Of a DNA stretch of 64,000 nt, positions 32,870-45,043 are shown piece by piece (within the stretch, counting starts at the first letter, position 1; each line of letters opens with the position of its first letter). The position numbers and the translations under genes were made by a program. The stretch covers positions 63,320,397 through 63,384,396 of the forward strand of contig NC_037088.1 in NCBI RefSeq assembly GCF_002994745.2. The letters run 5' to 3'. The DNA comes from Rosa chinensis (Eukaryota > Streptophyta > Magnoliopsida > Rosales > Rosaceae). Under the pieces are notes generated by a model. It worked only from the letters and a program-made list of their open reading frames with translations. It was not told where the DNA came from and did not search any database.

Positions 32870-34870
32870 TTTAATTAAGACTAGTCTTCATACTCTATTT
32901 GAAATATATTGAATGTCCTTCAAGTATTATACCTTCATGAATTACACATTATTCCATATTTGTCTCAACTGTTTGTTTTGGTATTTTTAGCTTCTGATGC
33001 GCTCTAAATCTTATCGTTCAAATTGCCTTCTCTTTCTCTTTGTTTTATTCACAGCCCCTAATTAAATTTCAAGGAAAAAACATTCAAGGACCTTATATAA
33101 GCTATAGAAAAAACTGTAACTAGGATCTGAATATATATGATTGTTGCTAGGAAACTTAATTAGCCTAACATACGAGATGGGGATTAAAAATTTGAAGATT
33201 AATTCTTGTGAGTTTTTTTTTTTTTTTTGGATGAAAATGTCAACTCCATTAATAATAAGAAATATTACAAAAGATAGATGTAGAAACTACATCAAAAATG
33301 AAAAAACCGACAATAAAAAATTGAAAATAAAACCTAGCATAGCTATAGCTGGATGTAATCCGAGCTATTTAAAGAATTACTAATGGTATGACCGACCATA
33401 AAAGACCAATCTTCCATCAAAGTAACCGGCGATATGACCAACCAAGCATATTCCTCGTATATGGTACGCCGAAAAAAGAACAATCTTCCACCTATGTTAT
33501 TGATAGTATGACCATAAAAGGGCAACTTTCTAACCATATAACTGGTGATATGACCATCCATGCATCTTCCACGTAAAAATTACGCCAAATAGAGGATAAT
33601 CTTCCACCTGAAAAACAGTACCACAACTCAATGACTCATATCCAAGCAATATAGGCCCAAACCAAACCCAGAGACCTAGCCCAAATCAAGGCAGGACCTG
33701 GATCCCAAGAAAGATCCCAGATCCAGACTAGACCCGAGTCTCCAAGCCCATCTTGCCAATCCACGGCCCAAACCAGAATCCAGGCCCAGCAATGAACCTG
33801 GATCCGAACCCAAACCTCCCTCCAAACGCACCACCGCGTCCTCAGTCCAAGATTTGCTGCCCAACTCAGCCGTGCTCGCCTCCATCCAACCAAGATCTGC
33901 GGTCGGATCCCGGGCCTGCATAAGTCAGATCGGACCGGAAACCATCTTAATCTGCATCCACGTCGCGTTGCCACATCCACCGTGCCATTCCTTTTCACCA
34001 CAAGATTCAAAAGGCGCTTCCACCCCCCAAAGCTCCTATGGCCGCAAAACATGAAACCCTGCCACAAAGAAGAAGATTTGGTCCCTTCCTCGTGACGCAA
34101 GCTTCCCAGGGCCTCCATATTCATGGAGGAAGATTCAGAGACGGATCGCGGAGGAGGCGGCCGCTCTCTCCCTAGCAGAGCGCTAGGTCACAAATACAAA
34201 TTATAAGCAATAATTCTTGTGAGTCTTAAAGAAACATGAAATGAAGATTACCTAAATATTACGTCAAGCACTAATCAAGGTTCTGGGTTTAAAAATTTTA
34301 CTTCGGAATGTTTAACTTTTTGGGGTCAAAAGTTTATTTATTTGGTTTGTTCGGAATTTTGCTATACATTTCATCGATAATTATTTGACCTACCCTAATA
34401 TGAAAAGGACAACTGAATACCCTATCTTTTCAAATGAGAAATTGAAAGCAAGAAAGCAACGGCTTAATATTTATTGTTTGGATCTAGAATTAATAATAAC
34501 ACAAAACTATATCTTTGCTTTACTTGTGGAAAAGCATGCCATTGAAATTGTATTGTTAATCTTCCAGAAGCGCTGAGGTTAGTGAGTCACTTCAAATGGA
34601 TTGGAAAAATTATCAAATCCTTCCAAGCTTAATAAAGACAGAAAGTAATCAACTAGCTTGTCATAAAAAAATAACAGGAGGATTGAAATTGACATCCTTT
34701 TTTTTTCAGAATCTCCCTTTATCACACATTCATTGAAACGATACTCAAACAAACGGATGGTTTGTCTAAAAAAAGTGCGATTTTAACCTCCTTAAAAACT
34801 TATCAACTACTAATCTACGTTTTCCAACTTAATGAATAAGTAATATTCTAAACCTTAAACACTACCATAT
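32870..34870. repeat. Old tandem duplication, unit 1
   Basis: Similar to unit 2 (about 35810-37860) at several ordered landmarks: GAAATATATTGAATGT, TTGTCTCAACT, CAAGCACTAATCAAGGTTCT, AAAGTTTATTTATTT, GCATGCCATTGAA, TATTGTTAATCTTCC and ATTCTAAACC. The similarity is diverged, with indels, and interrupted in each unit by a different retroposon. Ends are approximate. Confidence 0.65.
33214..34210 (-). mobile_element. LINE-like retroposon, copy 1
   Basis: 997 bp bounded by a 14-bp TSD TAATTCTTGTGAGT (33200-33213 and 34211-34224). A T run at its left edge is the poly(A) tail of a minus-strand insertion. The 5' end on the right contains AGCAGAGCGCTAGG-like sequence shared with the second copy at 36285-37565. 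The long minus-strand frame 33636-34124 is Trp-rich and matches no domain I know. Probably a short or 5'-truncated non-LTR element. Confidence 0.72.
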
Positions 34871-35394
34871 TTAAGAACATGATCGATTACGAAAATTTAT
34901 CTAAATATAACATTAACAGAGGCGCAAACAATCTAGCTAGAGATCGAGCCTGTTTTGATACATTATAAAAGACAAACGAGGTATGTCTGTTTTCCCTTCT
35001 TCTTTTTTCTTGCAAACAAACAAATTTATTAGATAAAAAAGATAGTATACTTAAGGGGAGGACATGAAGCCAAGTCCCCTTAGAAGAAACAACAAAACTA
35101 AAAGGCAACCAAAATATAAGCAAGATTAAGCATAGCCAAGCTAATTAAATCAAAGATCAAGATACACAACAGGTGTCTGATTGCAGGTAGGGTAAGGGTC
35201 TCGTGAACCTCTTTTGGTATTCGATTTTTTATTTTAAGACTTTGGGAGAGACTTAAAAAAAATCTCCTCCTCTAGAGTAGTATCACCCTCATCAAATCAG
35301 GAACACCAAAAACTGTATCTAAGCCCGAGCGTAAGTATGATGACAAAGGAGTTCCTCGTTTTCCAAATCACCCCAACAAAATTTAGCTTGATGA

Positions 35395-35715
35395 ACACTA
35401 GATTCTACCAAAGCAGAATCCACATCATTAGTACCAACCAAAGTGTCATCTCACTCTCCAACTGTCTCTTGCTCCATTTTCCCTTCATGCGGAAATAACG
35501 GAAAGGTGACAAGAAAGCCCAACAAGAGCTGTGACCCATCATGCCGTGTTTGGGCTTGACCTGATTGTAGAACTTATATATATATTTTTTTAAAAAGGAT
35601 ATGAAGAAGCAGCAAGCCTTACTTTTCTTTTCTTTCTCTAACCACCGCCCCAATACCACAACTTCCGCAATTAGCTCTGAATGCCCCATCAACATTAATT
35701 TTCAGTCTTCCTGAT
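35395..35715 (-). pseudogene. LINE RNase H (RVT_3-like) domain fragment
   Basis: The minus strand around 35640-35705 reads RLKINVDGAFRANCGS followed by CGIGAVVR, the start of the RNase H-like domain found at the C-terminus of many plant LINE reverse transcriptases (metal-binding Asp in NVDGAF). Downstream on the minus strand the frame is broken, and only weak similarity remains to about 35395. The surrounding 34880-35800 is unassigned and lies between the two units of the tandem duplication. It makes no protein. Confidence 0.6.
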
Positions 35716-36284
35716 GCCTATTTAGTCAAACGCCTTTTCTTTTCTTTCTTTTTTATTTTTTATTTTTATTTTATTTTGGGATTACTTGGTCTTCAATCCC
35801 AACTGTATGTTTGAGACTAGTCATAATGCTTTCTATTCTGAAATATATCGAATGTACTCGAGTATTAGTCCTTTATGAGTTGCATTAATTACACATTTGT
35901 CTCAACTTTTTTTCTTTGATATATTTATCTTCAAATGCTTTCTAAATTTTAAAATAGGGTGCTATTCAAGAGTCTCTTTTCTTTTTTCACAACCTTATAA
36001 TTCAAGGAAAGAGCGCCTTAATCATATATGAGCTATGAAAAATTATAACTGTGTTTAACATATGTATGTTTGTTGCTAGGAAACTTCTTCTCAGCATATA
36101 AAATTTAAACATCGACGATTCTTGTGAGCCTTAGAGAGACATAAAATGTAAAAATAAAGAATACTATCAAGCACTAATCAAGGTTCTGGCCTTGTGGGTT
36201 TAAAATACCAACTTCCAAACGTTTAACCTTTCTGGGCCGAAAGTTTATTTATTTCATTGGGATCGAAGTTTGCTATACCCTATA

Positions 36285-37565
36285 GTTTTTTTTTTTTTAA
36301 TCGAAGTAGGTCAGCCAGTTTTATAATATTCAGCAAGCAGTACCAGAAACGACACATCCCTGAGGGGCCGACAGAAAGAGCCGTCCTTAGGACATACAAA
36401 GTACCTATTCTAGAGAAAATAGAACCTCACACTCCCGAGTACACCCACCTTTTAAGGAAGTTCACGCACCTTATTTCTAACAAAACCTAGAAAACTCAGA
36501 TTTTGCAACCCATAGGAAATTTAAATATTGCTAGTAGATGAGATCGCAAATTCCTCATCTACCATAAGAAAATAAAAAACAAAAATGAAAAAAGCATCCC
36601 GAACCCTAGCAAAAATTGAAACCAAAGCCCAAAAAGAGCCCAGACCCAACCATATGCTAAGGACATCCCAAGTAGTGGCTTTTCCCATCACCACACCGTC
36701 GCCGCCGCCAGCTGCAGCGCCACCATCCTTGTTGAAACCCTGTAATGAACCTGCCGCACGAATCAGGATCCCAAATCCGTCCCCGATCTCGGGAGATCCA
36801 ATAAGGACTTCACTTGGGAAAACCTTTATTGTCCTCCAAATTCCGCAACTGCAAACTGGTGTCAACCTTGAGAATACGGCCCAGATGGCCCCTGCAAATC
36901 TAACATTTGGGAAAACCTTCATCAGCCTCCAAATTCCGTCATCGGAGATGAAGGCCTCTCCGCCACCATACCAGCAACTCCACACCCAGAAGTGATGCGC
37001 ATCGACAGCAATGCACCCATTGGAGCCACCTCCTCGTCCTCTGCCGACCTTATCAAACAGAACAAACAAAGCTGGATAACCAACTTCCGATTGTCCCTGA
37101 GCACCGTCGCCATCTACACAATCAGAAACACCCAGACCTCCGCCACCCAAAATCGTATCCGGAGGAAGACTCCGGATACCCAGCCACCAACCCATCAATC
37201 GCAGCCTCACCAAGTTTCCAAGACCACACCACCCCGCCACAGACTCAGAAATCTGATCCGCAGCCGAATCATCCCTCAACACTACCACCGAAAGACCCAG
37301 CCCAGCATGACAAACCCTCTCGCCCTGAGACCACCCCGAATCCTCTAGAAATCCCGGCCAGCAGACCGAGAATCCACGAGAAGTCGCTGCTGCATCAAAA
37401 ACCAAAACCTTACCTCCACCAGCCAACCTAGCAAGGCCAAGACAGAGTAGGCCGAAGCCTAAAAGAATCTCCCAAAAGGAGAAGGTACAGACGACGCTGG
37501 CCCCGAGCGGGGCGACGTTCCCCAACCCTAGCGCTCTGCTAGGTATTTTCATTTCACTTTGTGAA
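36285..37565 (-). mobile_element. LINE-like retroposon, copy 2
   Basis: 1281 bp with a 15-bp TSD TTGCTATACCCTATA (36270-36284 and 37566-37580) and a T run at 36285-36298, the poly(A) tail of a minus-strand insertion. Its 5' end (plus strand 37525-37550) has CCCTAGCGCTCTGCTAGG, shared with copy 1. It contains a long minus-strand frame (36521-37552). Confidence 0.75.
36521..37552 (-). CDS. Open frame of a LINE-like retroposon, function unknown
   Basis: An uninterrupted 343-codon minus-strand frame beginning MKIPSRALGLGNVAPLG right at the 5' end of the retroposon. The composition is very rich in Gly, Trp, Leu and Val with hydrophobic runs. I recognise no RNA-binding, endonuclease or reverse transcriptase motif. 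It could be a chance frame in GC-rich DNA, an ORF1-type protein of a non-LTR element, or part of a captured transcript. Its length in otherwise AT-rich DNA is the only argument for coding. Do not treat it as a host gene. Confidence 0.3.
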   Translation of the reverse strand: MKIPSRALGLGNVAPLGASVVCTFSFWEILLGFGLLCLGLARLAGGGKVLVFDAAATSRGFSVCWPGFLEDSGWSQGERVCHAGLGLSVVVLRDDSAADQISESVAGWCGLGNLVRLRLMGWWLGIRSLPPDTILGGGGLGVSDCVDGDGAQGQSEVGYPALFVLFDKVGRGRGGGSNGCIAVDAHHFWVWSCWYGGGEAFISDDGIWRLMKVFPNVRFAGAIWAVFSRLTPVCSCGIWRTIKVFPSEVLIGSPEIGDGFGILIRAAGSLQGFNKDGGAAAGGGDGVVMGKATTWDVLSIWLGLGSFWALVSIFARVRDAFFIFVFYFLMVDEEFAISSTSNI

Positions 37566-37865
37566 TTGCTATACCCTATATAATTTAGTCGATCTTTTCA
37601 AATGCAAAATTGAAATCAACAATGCATGCCATAATATATACTGTGATCCCAGGACTGGAGATAACATAAAAATATGGATTTGCTCTGCATGTTGAAAGGC
37701 ATGCCATTGAATTATATTGTTAATCTTCCTAGAGTGTGGGGGTTTCTATAAAACATGGATCTTGATAGAGGCAGTGATCAATTAACTAGCATTCTCAAGG
37801 GTTAATAACTTAAGCAAATAAGGAACATTCTAAACCCTATATTTCGCCTATAGAGAAAATTATAA

Positions 37866-38586
37866 TGAATGTACAAATATACAACTGAAGGGACAGGAAG
37901 TTTTGAATAATAAGAATTGGTCTTCACCTCGGAAACTATCAAGAATTGAAAACCCATAATGAATTGGTTTAGTCTTTTTTTGGAAAAATTAGATGCCCAT
38001 ACCTTAATGTAATTAAGCTGGACTTGAACTTCCCACTACACTAACCTAACCTTCTAGTAATTACGTGCATTGTGGTATGTAGTGATAATTTTGGTTGGCG
38101 CATGGAAATTATGGATAGTTTTGAGGCACAATTGCATATCGAAATTGTGACCCAACACTTTATAACATGAATTAGCACCGAATTATTACTTTCACGATTT
38201 TGCGAAAGAATTAATGTGCCATGACAAATTCAAAGATAATTTAATTTCACCGTTTGTATGCTACATCCTTAATTTGGTGAATTATTGACGGTGGTGTGTG
38301 CATATAATCATTTTAAGATCTTTGCATTGTACAACTATTAGATTTAATTTATGGTGACACTATTAAACAATTAATAAAATTTGAACGGAAGTAAGTAATC
38401 AAAATTCTTACCTTATGAAAGTGTTTTACAATGCTCTTTCTAACGAGCTACATTTTAAAATTGTAAATTATTTACTCGGAAAATTTGTTAAAAATATGTA
38501 AGATCATTAAATCCTTTAATGCAAAAATCTCTCAACGGGTGAAAAAAAATATCTTTGTAATCACGTCTTGAAAATAAATTGGTATC
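37866..38586. other. Intergenic with a possible LTR remnant
   Basis: AT-rich DNA. On the minus strand from 38157, TGTTGGGTCACAATTTCGAT and the following GCAATTGTGCC resemble the Gypsy-D LTR start (TGTTGAGTCACAAATTAC, GCAATTGTGCC). This suggests a short decayed LTR piece at about 38070-38157. Nothing else seen. Confidence 0.4.
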
Positions 38587-39282
38587 TATTAAAAAGTATT
38601 GACTTACTTTGTAGAGAGTAAGAAACGTATAAAGAGAGATGAGGGGAAAATAGAGAAGTGTATTATTCAATCTTAGAGGCCTCCCTTATATAGAGGTAGG
38701 GTTTACATGATAAGTGTTTAAACTATTGATATATTACATGTAGGTCCCTAACTAATAACGTGGGCAGCCACATAAGAAATAATATTTACAACACTCCCCC
38801 TTGGATGTCCACCAATTGATGATGGCATGATAAGTGTTTAAACTATTGATATATTACATGTAGGTCCCTAACTAATAACGTGGACAGCCACATAAGAAAT
38901 AATATTTACAACACTCCCCCTTGGATGTCCACCAATTGATGATGGCATTGGACGCGCTTATTGTTGCCTCGTTAAAAACCTTGTCAGGTAACAAAAACCC
39001 AGTGGAATAAAAATAACCCTGGTCGAAGGACAAAAAGAGCACAACGAGCATATGTCCTAAGTAGCATGTTTCTTGATGCTCCCCCTGATTGCAATCTCCC
39101 CCTGATCTTTGCATGCGTCGCTTGATTGCTTCGAGAGTCGTCTCAATCCGATCCCTTCCACTAACTTCTGGAAAGTACACTTAGGTAGAGATTTGGTGAA
39201 TAAATCAGCCAAGTTTTCGTCGGATCGAATTTGCTTCACTGCAATTTCTTGATTCTTTTGAAGCTCATGAGTGTGAAAGAAC
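38587..39282 (-). mobile_element. Copia-B: 3' LTR and end of pol
   Basis: Minus-strand Copia of the same family as Copia-1. It has a probable 3' LTR from about 38587 to 38793 (minus start TGTTGTAAATA, TATA-like CTATATAAGGG), the purine tract AAGGGGGAG, then the C-terminal RNase H tail (minus strand 39060-39279: HELQKNQEIAVKQIRSDENL, ADLFTKSLPKCTF). The frame runs straight into the CACTA insertion at 39283 and continues beyond it at 51005. The left LTR edge is uncertain. Confidence 0.75.
38706..38945. repeat. 120-bp tandem duplication in Copia-B
   Basis: Two adjacent 120-bp units (38706-38825 and 38826-38945) with one visible difference (GTGGGCAGCC versus GTGGACAGCC). Each contains the outer end of the LTR and the purine tract, so Copia-B has two LTR/PPT junctions. 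Confidence 0.9.
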
Positions 39283-39860
39283 CACTACTAGAGAAAACCC
39301 ATTCAGGGACGAAATCAATTTGTCACTAAATGCTGAGAATTTGTCCCAAAAAGAAGTTTGAGACAAAATCATTTTGTGGCTAAAGTCGTCTCCTAATGCT
39401 CGTCCCTAATTATTAAAGGCAACGACTAATACATTCCGTCTCCTAATGCATTTGGAGAAGAAATTAAAATTGTCCCCTATTCAACAAAATTTCATCCCCC
39501 ATTCTCATTCAGGTTGGCGGGAAAATTAACTATAAATAATGTCAATCAGATGAATAAGGGATGAAACTCATTCGTCTCCTTATTTTTAAAATTCTATATT
39601 ATTTCCAAATTTAATGACGCTTATAAGATAAATAGGGGATGATTAAAACAGGCAAATATTGAATTTGACAAAGATTCAGATACAAATGAGCAAAGACAAA
39701 CCCCAATTTCATTATTACAGATGGCAAAAGTTCAAACACTAATAAGACAACGACATAGTTTGTGATAAAACCAGCAACTGAATAAAATGTTTATCTGAAA
39801 TGCATATCTAACTCGAGTACACTATTGCATTTGCATATGCAAAACTTTGAGGTATCATAA

Positions 39861-42800
39861 TCATTTCTTCTTGGCAATGAAGAGGCCCCACCCATTTCTG
39901 CTCTCTAGAGTTACTCCTAACCAGCTTTGCCTTCCATTCACCATGTCATTGTAGTCCTCCTGGACATATTTTGATCGCAAAGAATCAAAATTTCATGAAT
40001 GCATAGAACTGTAATAACATATCAAATGCCCAGAGAAAATGAGGAAGAAACTCACTTTAGAAAAATCCTCAATGAATGCATCGTTGTCCTTCTCAACAGC
40101 ATTTAATTCCCGCTGCGGAACTTCTATGAACTGCATGTACTCGAAAACAATATAAGTTCGACAGTCAACTTATTAAATATGTCACTAATGGCTATAATAG
40201 GTGGAAGAGCTGTCATTATTACAGTATCTAACTAGAGGGCAAAAACCAAGATTATAAAAGAACTAGTAGTAAGTAAAACATTTCAAAATTTCACTTTTCT
40301 CAGCTAGCTTTCGGTTAAACATTTTCTGTTGTTTTGTATAGTATATGAGTTCACCAGCCAAACACACAAATACATTTAATCAATTTGAAAAAGCATTTAC
40401 AAGCTTGCGTGATGCAAGAGATAGACATAAGAGAAACAAGCAATAATGAGAAACACCTTTAGGTTTTTCTTTGCTTTTAGGTGCCTTAGTGGAAGGGCAA
40501 AACTCCCTGGAGATCTTTTAATATGTTTGGCAACTCTCTTGCATCCTTTCCTGGAACCAATTTTGCACCTAACACAACATTAACAAAAGCATATGCCACC
40601 ATATAGTAAGAACAATGGTAAAACACTAACAACAATAGCATAGCCATTTTCCACTGCAATAAAAGGAAAGGAAGGGAAGAGAGAATAAAATGTGCAACCT
40701 GAATCCATTTCACAATTGGTTTTCCAGCACGACCAGTGGAGTGACTGTACAGGCATAACCAAGCCAAATCAACACTTAGAGAATAGAAAAACAATCATCG
40801 GAATAAAAATTCAACTATGAACTTACTTCAGACCATAAAATGAAAACTCACTTAAAACTTTTTGCCAGATTTTGACAACATTCTTTGGCAAGCACGACTT
40901 CTCCTAACTCCCTCACCAATTTGTCCATTCTCTCCATCTGTTCATTATGGTGAAGACGAATAAAGAAAACTCTCTATATACAATCTCAATATCAGAAATT
41001 GAATACCATTAATTATAGCATGCAGGTTTGTCATCGTCTACAAGACTATTGATATATTCATATAAAAATTTCAATTGAATGATCATACACCATGCAAAGA
41101 ATCGCACCAAGATAACCAACAATTGCCAAATTTTCAATGAATGCAAATATCAAACAATCCCAATAAAACCTAGATAGCTATATTGACGCGCTCAAAGCAA
41201 GCGCATAATTTAACCCTGAAATATCGTTAGTAGTATAAGCAAATAGGGATCGTTCTATTCCGGGGATTGAGGGTACACCTGTAATTGTGAAACAAATAAA
41301 GAAAAGTATTATTTACAAAAATAAAATAAAGAATATAAATATATACAATTGTATAAACAAATAAAGAATTAAAATAACAAAGTATTATTTACAGAAATAA
41401 AATAAAGAATAAATATATACAAGTAAACACAAATAAGGGGGGGATTAGGATTCTTAAAATTAAAATTAAAATAAATAAAATAAAGAAAACGTAAAAACAT
41501 ATATACAAGGGTGGGAACGCAAGGAACAAAGATCAAAATCAATTCCATGTAATCAAATTCGATTCAAACCCTATAATTGTTCTTCCAAGTCATGAGAGAG
41601 GAGTTGATCATGTGAAACATTCGAAAGCAAATGATTTCCCATATTTTACTTTTCAATGCTAATTAACCTAAGCGAAAGCACCTAGATTAATCCTATCAAA
41701 CATGCAATCAAGCCCTAGAAAGCTAGTCAATCATGACATGTTCAACGCATTAGACATAGAGAAAGGCTATCAACTCAAGTGTACAACTTAGTTATGGAAA
41801 AGTCCACCTAATTGCAATCCTCTTCAATTAAATTCGATTCTTGTCCAGAACCTTTACTACTTTTGATTCAAGTTACACAAAACGAAAAGTCGATTTCATG
41901 TTCTTAAACCTAGCACCAATTACATGCAAATCCTATAAGTGTCGACCCAAATAAGATAAACATATAAAAGTTTTCTGTAAAGCAAATTTAATCGAACAAA
42001 CTCACATAAGAAACTTAGAATCACAATTATAGAATTCGAAAACTTTATTTAAACATAGAAATTGGGCTTAAACTTTGCCCTAAACATTATTTGTTAACTA
42101 GAATTCATAGTCTTACAAAATCAAACAAAGAAAACAAGAGAAAGGATATAATACACCTTGAAAGATGAATGATAAAGCCTTGAGACGAAGAACTTGAAGA
42201 TCCTTGAAAGCAAGCAATCTTCTAGGGACGACACAAGGGTGGATGGCGGTTAGGAAATTGATGTATTGCATGGCTTCTCTTTCTCTAGGCTTGAAAATGA
42301 AGAACAAGAAAACTAGAGAATGAAAAAGAAATATGGAGAGGAAATGGAGAGATAAAGAAGATGGAATGGGTGAAGGAATTGGTGTGGGAAAATGGAAAGG
42401 AAATGGAGAGACAAAAAAGATGGAATGGATGAAGGAATTGGTGTAGGAAAATGGAAAGGAAATGGAGAGACAAAGAAGATGGAATGGATGAAGGAATGTG
42501 TGATTGAGAGTGAGAGGAGAATGTGTTTAAATAGGGAAGAAAAAGAAGAGTGAAATGATGAGATGAAGAAAAATAATGAAAGTGGAGTATGAAAGTGGTT
42601 TGTAAAATATGTAAAAGATGAGGTAATGATGAAAGCAAAGCATGAAGGTGAAGAAATGTGGAAGTGATGATGATGTTTTAGAGTAGAAAAAATGTATCCA
42701 AGGAAAAAGAAATGCTTTCTTCATATGGGTGGGAAACATGAATATGTGGTGTTGAGCTGTTTTCAGGTCAGTTTCTTCCCCTTTATTCCTTCAATTATTT

Positions 42801-43515
42801 CTCCATCAAAACTTCAGAATGAGCCTTCGACTTCTTCATAAAAAATGTTCCACTATGAGTGTAGATCATCCTGACAAATTTTCAGAGCTTTATTTCATGT
42901 GGTTGGGCCGGAAATGCTGCTGGACCTCTTACAGGTCCAGTTTTCCGGTTTTGCTTCTGTAGAAAATTGGGCTGATTTTTTGAAGGCCTTCCACTCATAT
43001 TTTTCTCTGGCACTCTTCATAAGAAATGATCATTTGGGTGTCTAGAATGGATCTGGAGAGTTTCAGCTCATTTCGAGTTCATTTGGTCAGGTGGTCGCTC
43101 TTTCTTCCTTGCTTGGCTCTGATTCTCCTAGCCGGAGTAAGAAAATATTCAAGGTTGACTTTTTAGTGCATTTTCATTCTTCTCCATCATTTCTAGGTAA
43201 TTATGGACGTAACACTCATTTCTTCTTCATCTACTCCAATGTACCTAAAAATAGAAATTAAGTTAAAAATCGATTCGTTAAGGAATAACTAAGCAAAATG
43301 TGAGGAATTAACATTTAAAATATCACATTAAAATGCGCCTATCATATATAAAGATAAAGGAATGAAATTTAACACAATTAAAGAAAAGAGGAGAGAACTT
43401 TGTACAAACCTTAGCCCTTTGTGAAGCCAATGAACAACTCCTTCCGTCTGGGACGAAGGCTTAGTACCGAATTTCTCTTCAACTCTTGAGACCTCCGTAA
43501 TTGGAACTTACCCAT
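39861..43515 (-). pseudogene. Captured SHH1-like (SAWADEE homeodomain) gene fragment
   Basis: Minus-strand exons with consensus splice sites: 43410-43515, 40852-40937, 40699-40744, 40457-40568, then 40056-40130 and 39861-39959. The first four give an N-terminus with RPRRKELFIGFTK, then MERMDKLVRELGEVVLAKEC, CQNLAKSFNHSTGRAGKPIV and KWIQVQNWFQERMQ. This is the layout of the divergent homeodomain of SHH1/DTF1, which in Arabidopsis reads histone marks and brings RNA polymerase IV to silenced DNA. The recognition-helix WFQ is kept. Damage: an extra base making TAA at the end of exon 1, and TAA after QESCQTY in exon 4. No SAWADEE domain is seen. The last two exons are unidentified. A family-S solo LTR fills intron 1. 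The assignment comes from remembered family motifs and was not searched. Confidence 0.65.
41184..43344. mobile_element. 2.1-kb solo LTR, family S, copy 2
   Basis: TGACGCGCTC...GCGCCTATCA, 2161 bp, TSD TATAT (41179-41183 and 43345-43349). It shares TTTAACCCTG, CGTTAGTA and GGGGATTGAGGGTA with copy 1 in the same order but is clearly more diverged. It sits in intron 1 of the captured SHH1-like fragment. Confidence 0.82.
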
Positions 43516-45043
43516 ACTATCTAAGACAAAATTAGCCTTAAAAAAAAAAGGTAAAAGCTGAAGAAGCAAACACCAATTACTCAAACCAAGTGTTTAAGAA
43601 CCTCAAAACCGCAGAACGTACAATGCAGCTTTTCTTTACAAACTACCTATAAAAAGCTGCAAGAAGCCACTAATCTTGTGGAAAAACTTAAGCATGGATA
43701 AAATAGAAAAAACTGAATTCCTCCAAAAACCCAAAGATTTCATCTAATGCAGCCAAACCAAATTTCATCTTTAATATCATACATCTCACAAAAGATTCAA
43801 TCTTTCCTACCATCAACTCAAGCACGAACACGCTGCCAGCTTTCTAATTCAAATTTCTATACAACACTGTTTCACATAGATGAGCAGAGCCCATAACCCC
43901 TTTCAGTTCATCATTTCAAAAACCATAATAAAGAATCGAACTTGATTAAGCAATCAAAACTTCCATGCTAATAGCTCAAAATTTGTGCAAACAAGACCAG
44001 GCCCATATATCAAGCATAAAAAAAAATCAATAAGAAATCGAAATGATTACAATTTCATATGGATAAAGTAGTCATAAACTAAGTGGTGAACAAAGCCCAA
44101 GTCTCTTTTGGACTGAAAGCTTGGAAATAGAGACTGATAAAGCAAAGCAAAGAGTAACCTGCTTGTGGGATGACTATTGAGCCAAGCCTGGCACGCCAGA
44201 TAATCAACATATAGTTATAAATGATTAAATGAATAAAAACTCCGGCAAACACCAGAGGTTTGAAAGAAAGAGATAGACTTTGTTCCGAGTTTTCACCGAT
44301 CGGAGGAGGAAGGGAGAGAGGGAGAGGGAGAGGGACTGAGGGAGAGGGAGATGGAGAGTGATGTTGGGACTTGGGACTGCAAAGTGTTGCCGGTACTGGT
44401 GAGAGGAGAGTCGAGAGAGAGTAGAATTGTCGGGGGTGCCATCATGCCTAACGCTTAGGCGCCGTCTAGGCCGCCTCCCAAACCCTTTTCAAGAACACCG
44501 ATTGTTTTGTGTTTTGCCCGATGAGATTTTATCCTTCTATCTTTATTAAAAATAAAATAAAATAACTTTAATAAAAGATCAAAATATATCCTTTATTTTT
44601 TTTAATACTTGTAATTTTACTTGTTTATCCTCTTCCATTAACGTGGTTTTCATAGTACATCTATGAGGGGTATTTACGTAAAAAAATTATATTTTGACCA
44701 ATAAACACCTAATTTTTAATAGATAAAGTAATTAAAATAAAAGACTTCTAATACCCTAAATACATTAAACTCTTTTCATATAATGTCATCAAAAAAAAAA
44801 CACTCTTTTCATATAAAAGATGATCTAGAATCCGGATTTTCAAAATAGTTCTCTTAGATTCTTAGTATTAGTCAACAATGCAAGTGTCTTCTAGTCGAGC
44901 CTTTAACCTTACTACAACATCAACGAACAAAGATTAACAGTACCAAAACTTAAAAAATAAAAATAAAAATTGAAATTCTGCAAGATTGAAAGCCCTAGTT
45001 CAAGATTTAAGGTACTAAATGAGGAGAAGAAAAACTAGAGAGT
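43516..45043. other. CACTA internal DNA upstream of the SHH1-like exons
   Basis: Probably the 5' flank or 5' untranslated region of the captured gene on the minus strand (43516-44450), with a GAGAGGGAGAGGGA microsatellite at 44310-44360 and a GC-richer patch at 44430-44490. 44490-45043 is AT-rich and unassigned. Confidence 0.35.

Larger units (their letters stand above)
35810..37860. repeat. Old tandem duplication, unit 2
   Basis: Second copy of unit 32870-34870 (see landmarks there). It carries the retroposon 36285-37565 at a site different from the insertion in unit 1. Confidence 0.65.

Noticed and set aside
33636..34124. 162-codon Trp-rich minus-strand frame
   Set aside because: Inside a retroposon with no recognisable domain; not supported as a gene.
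42285..42739. Ser/His/Phe-rich minus-strand frames
   Set aside because: GA-rich repeats inside a family-S solo LTR; low complexity.
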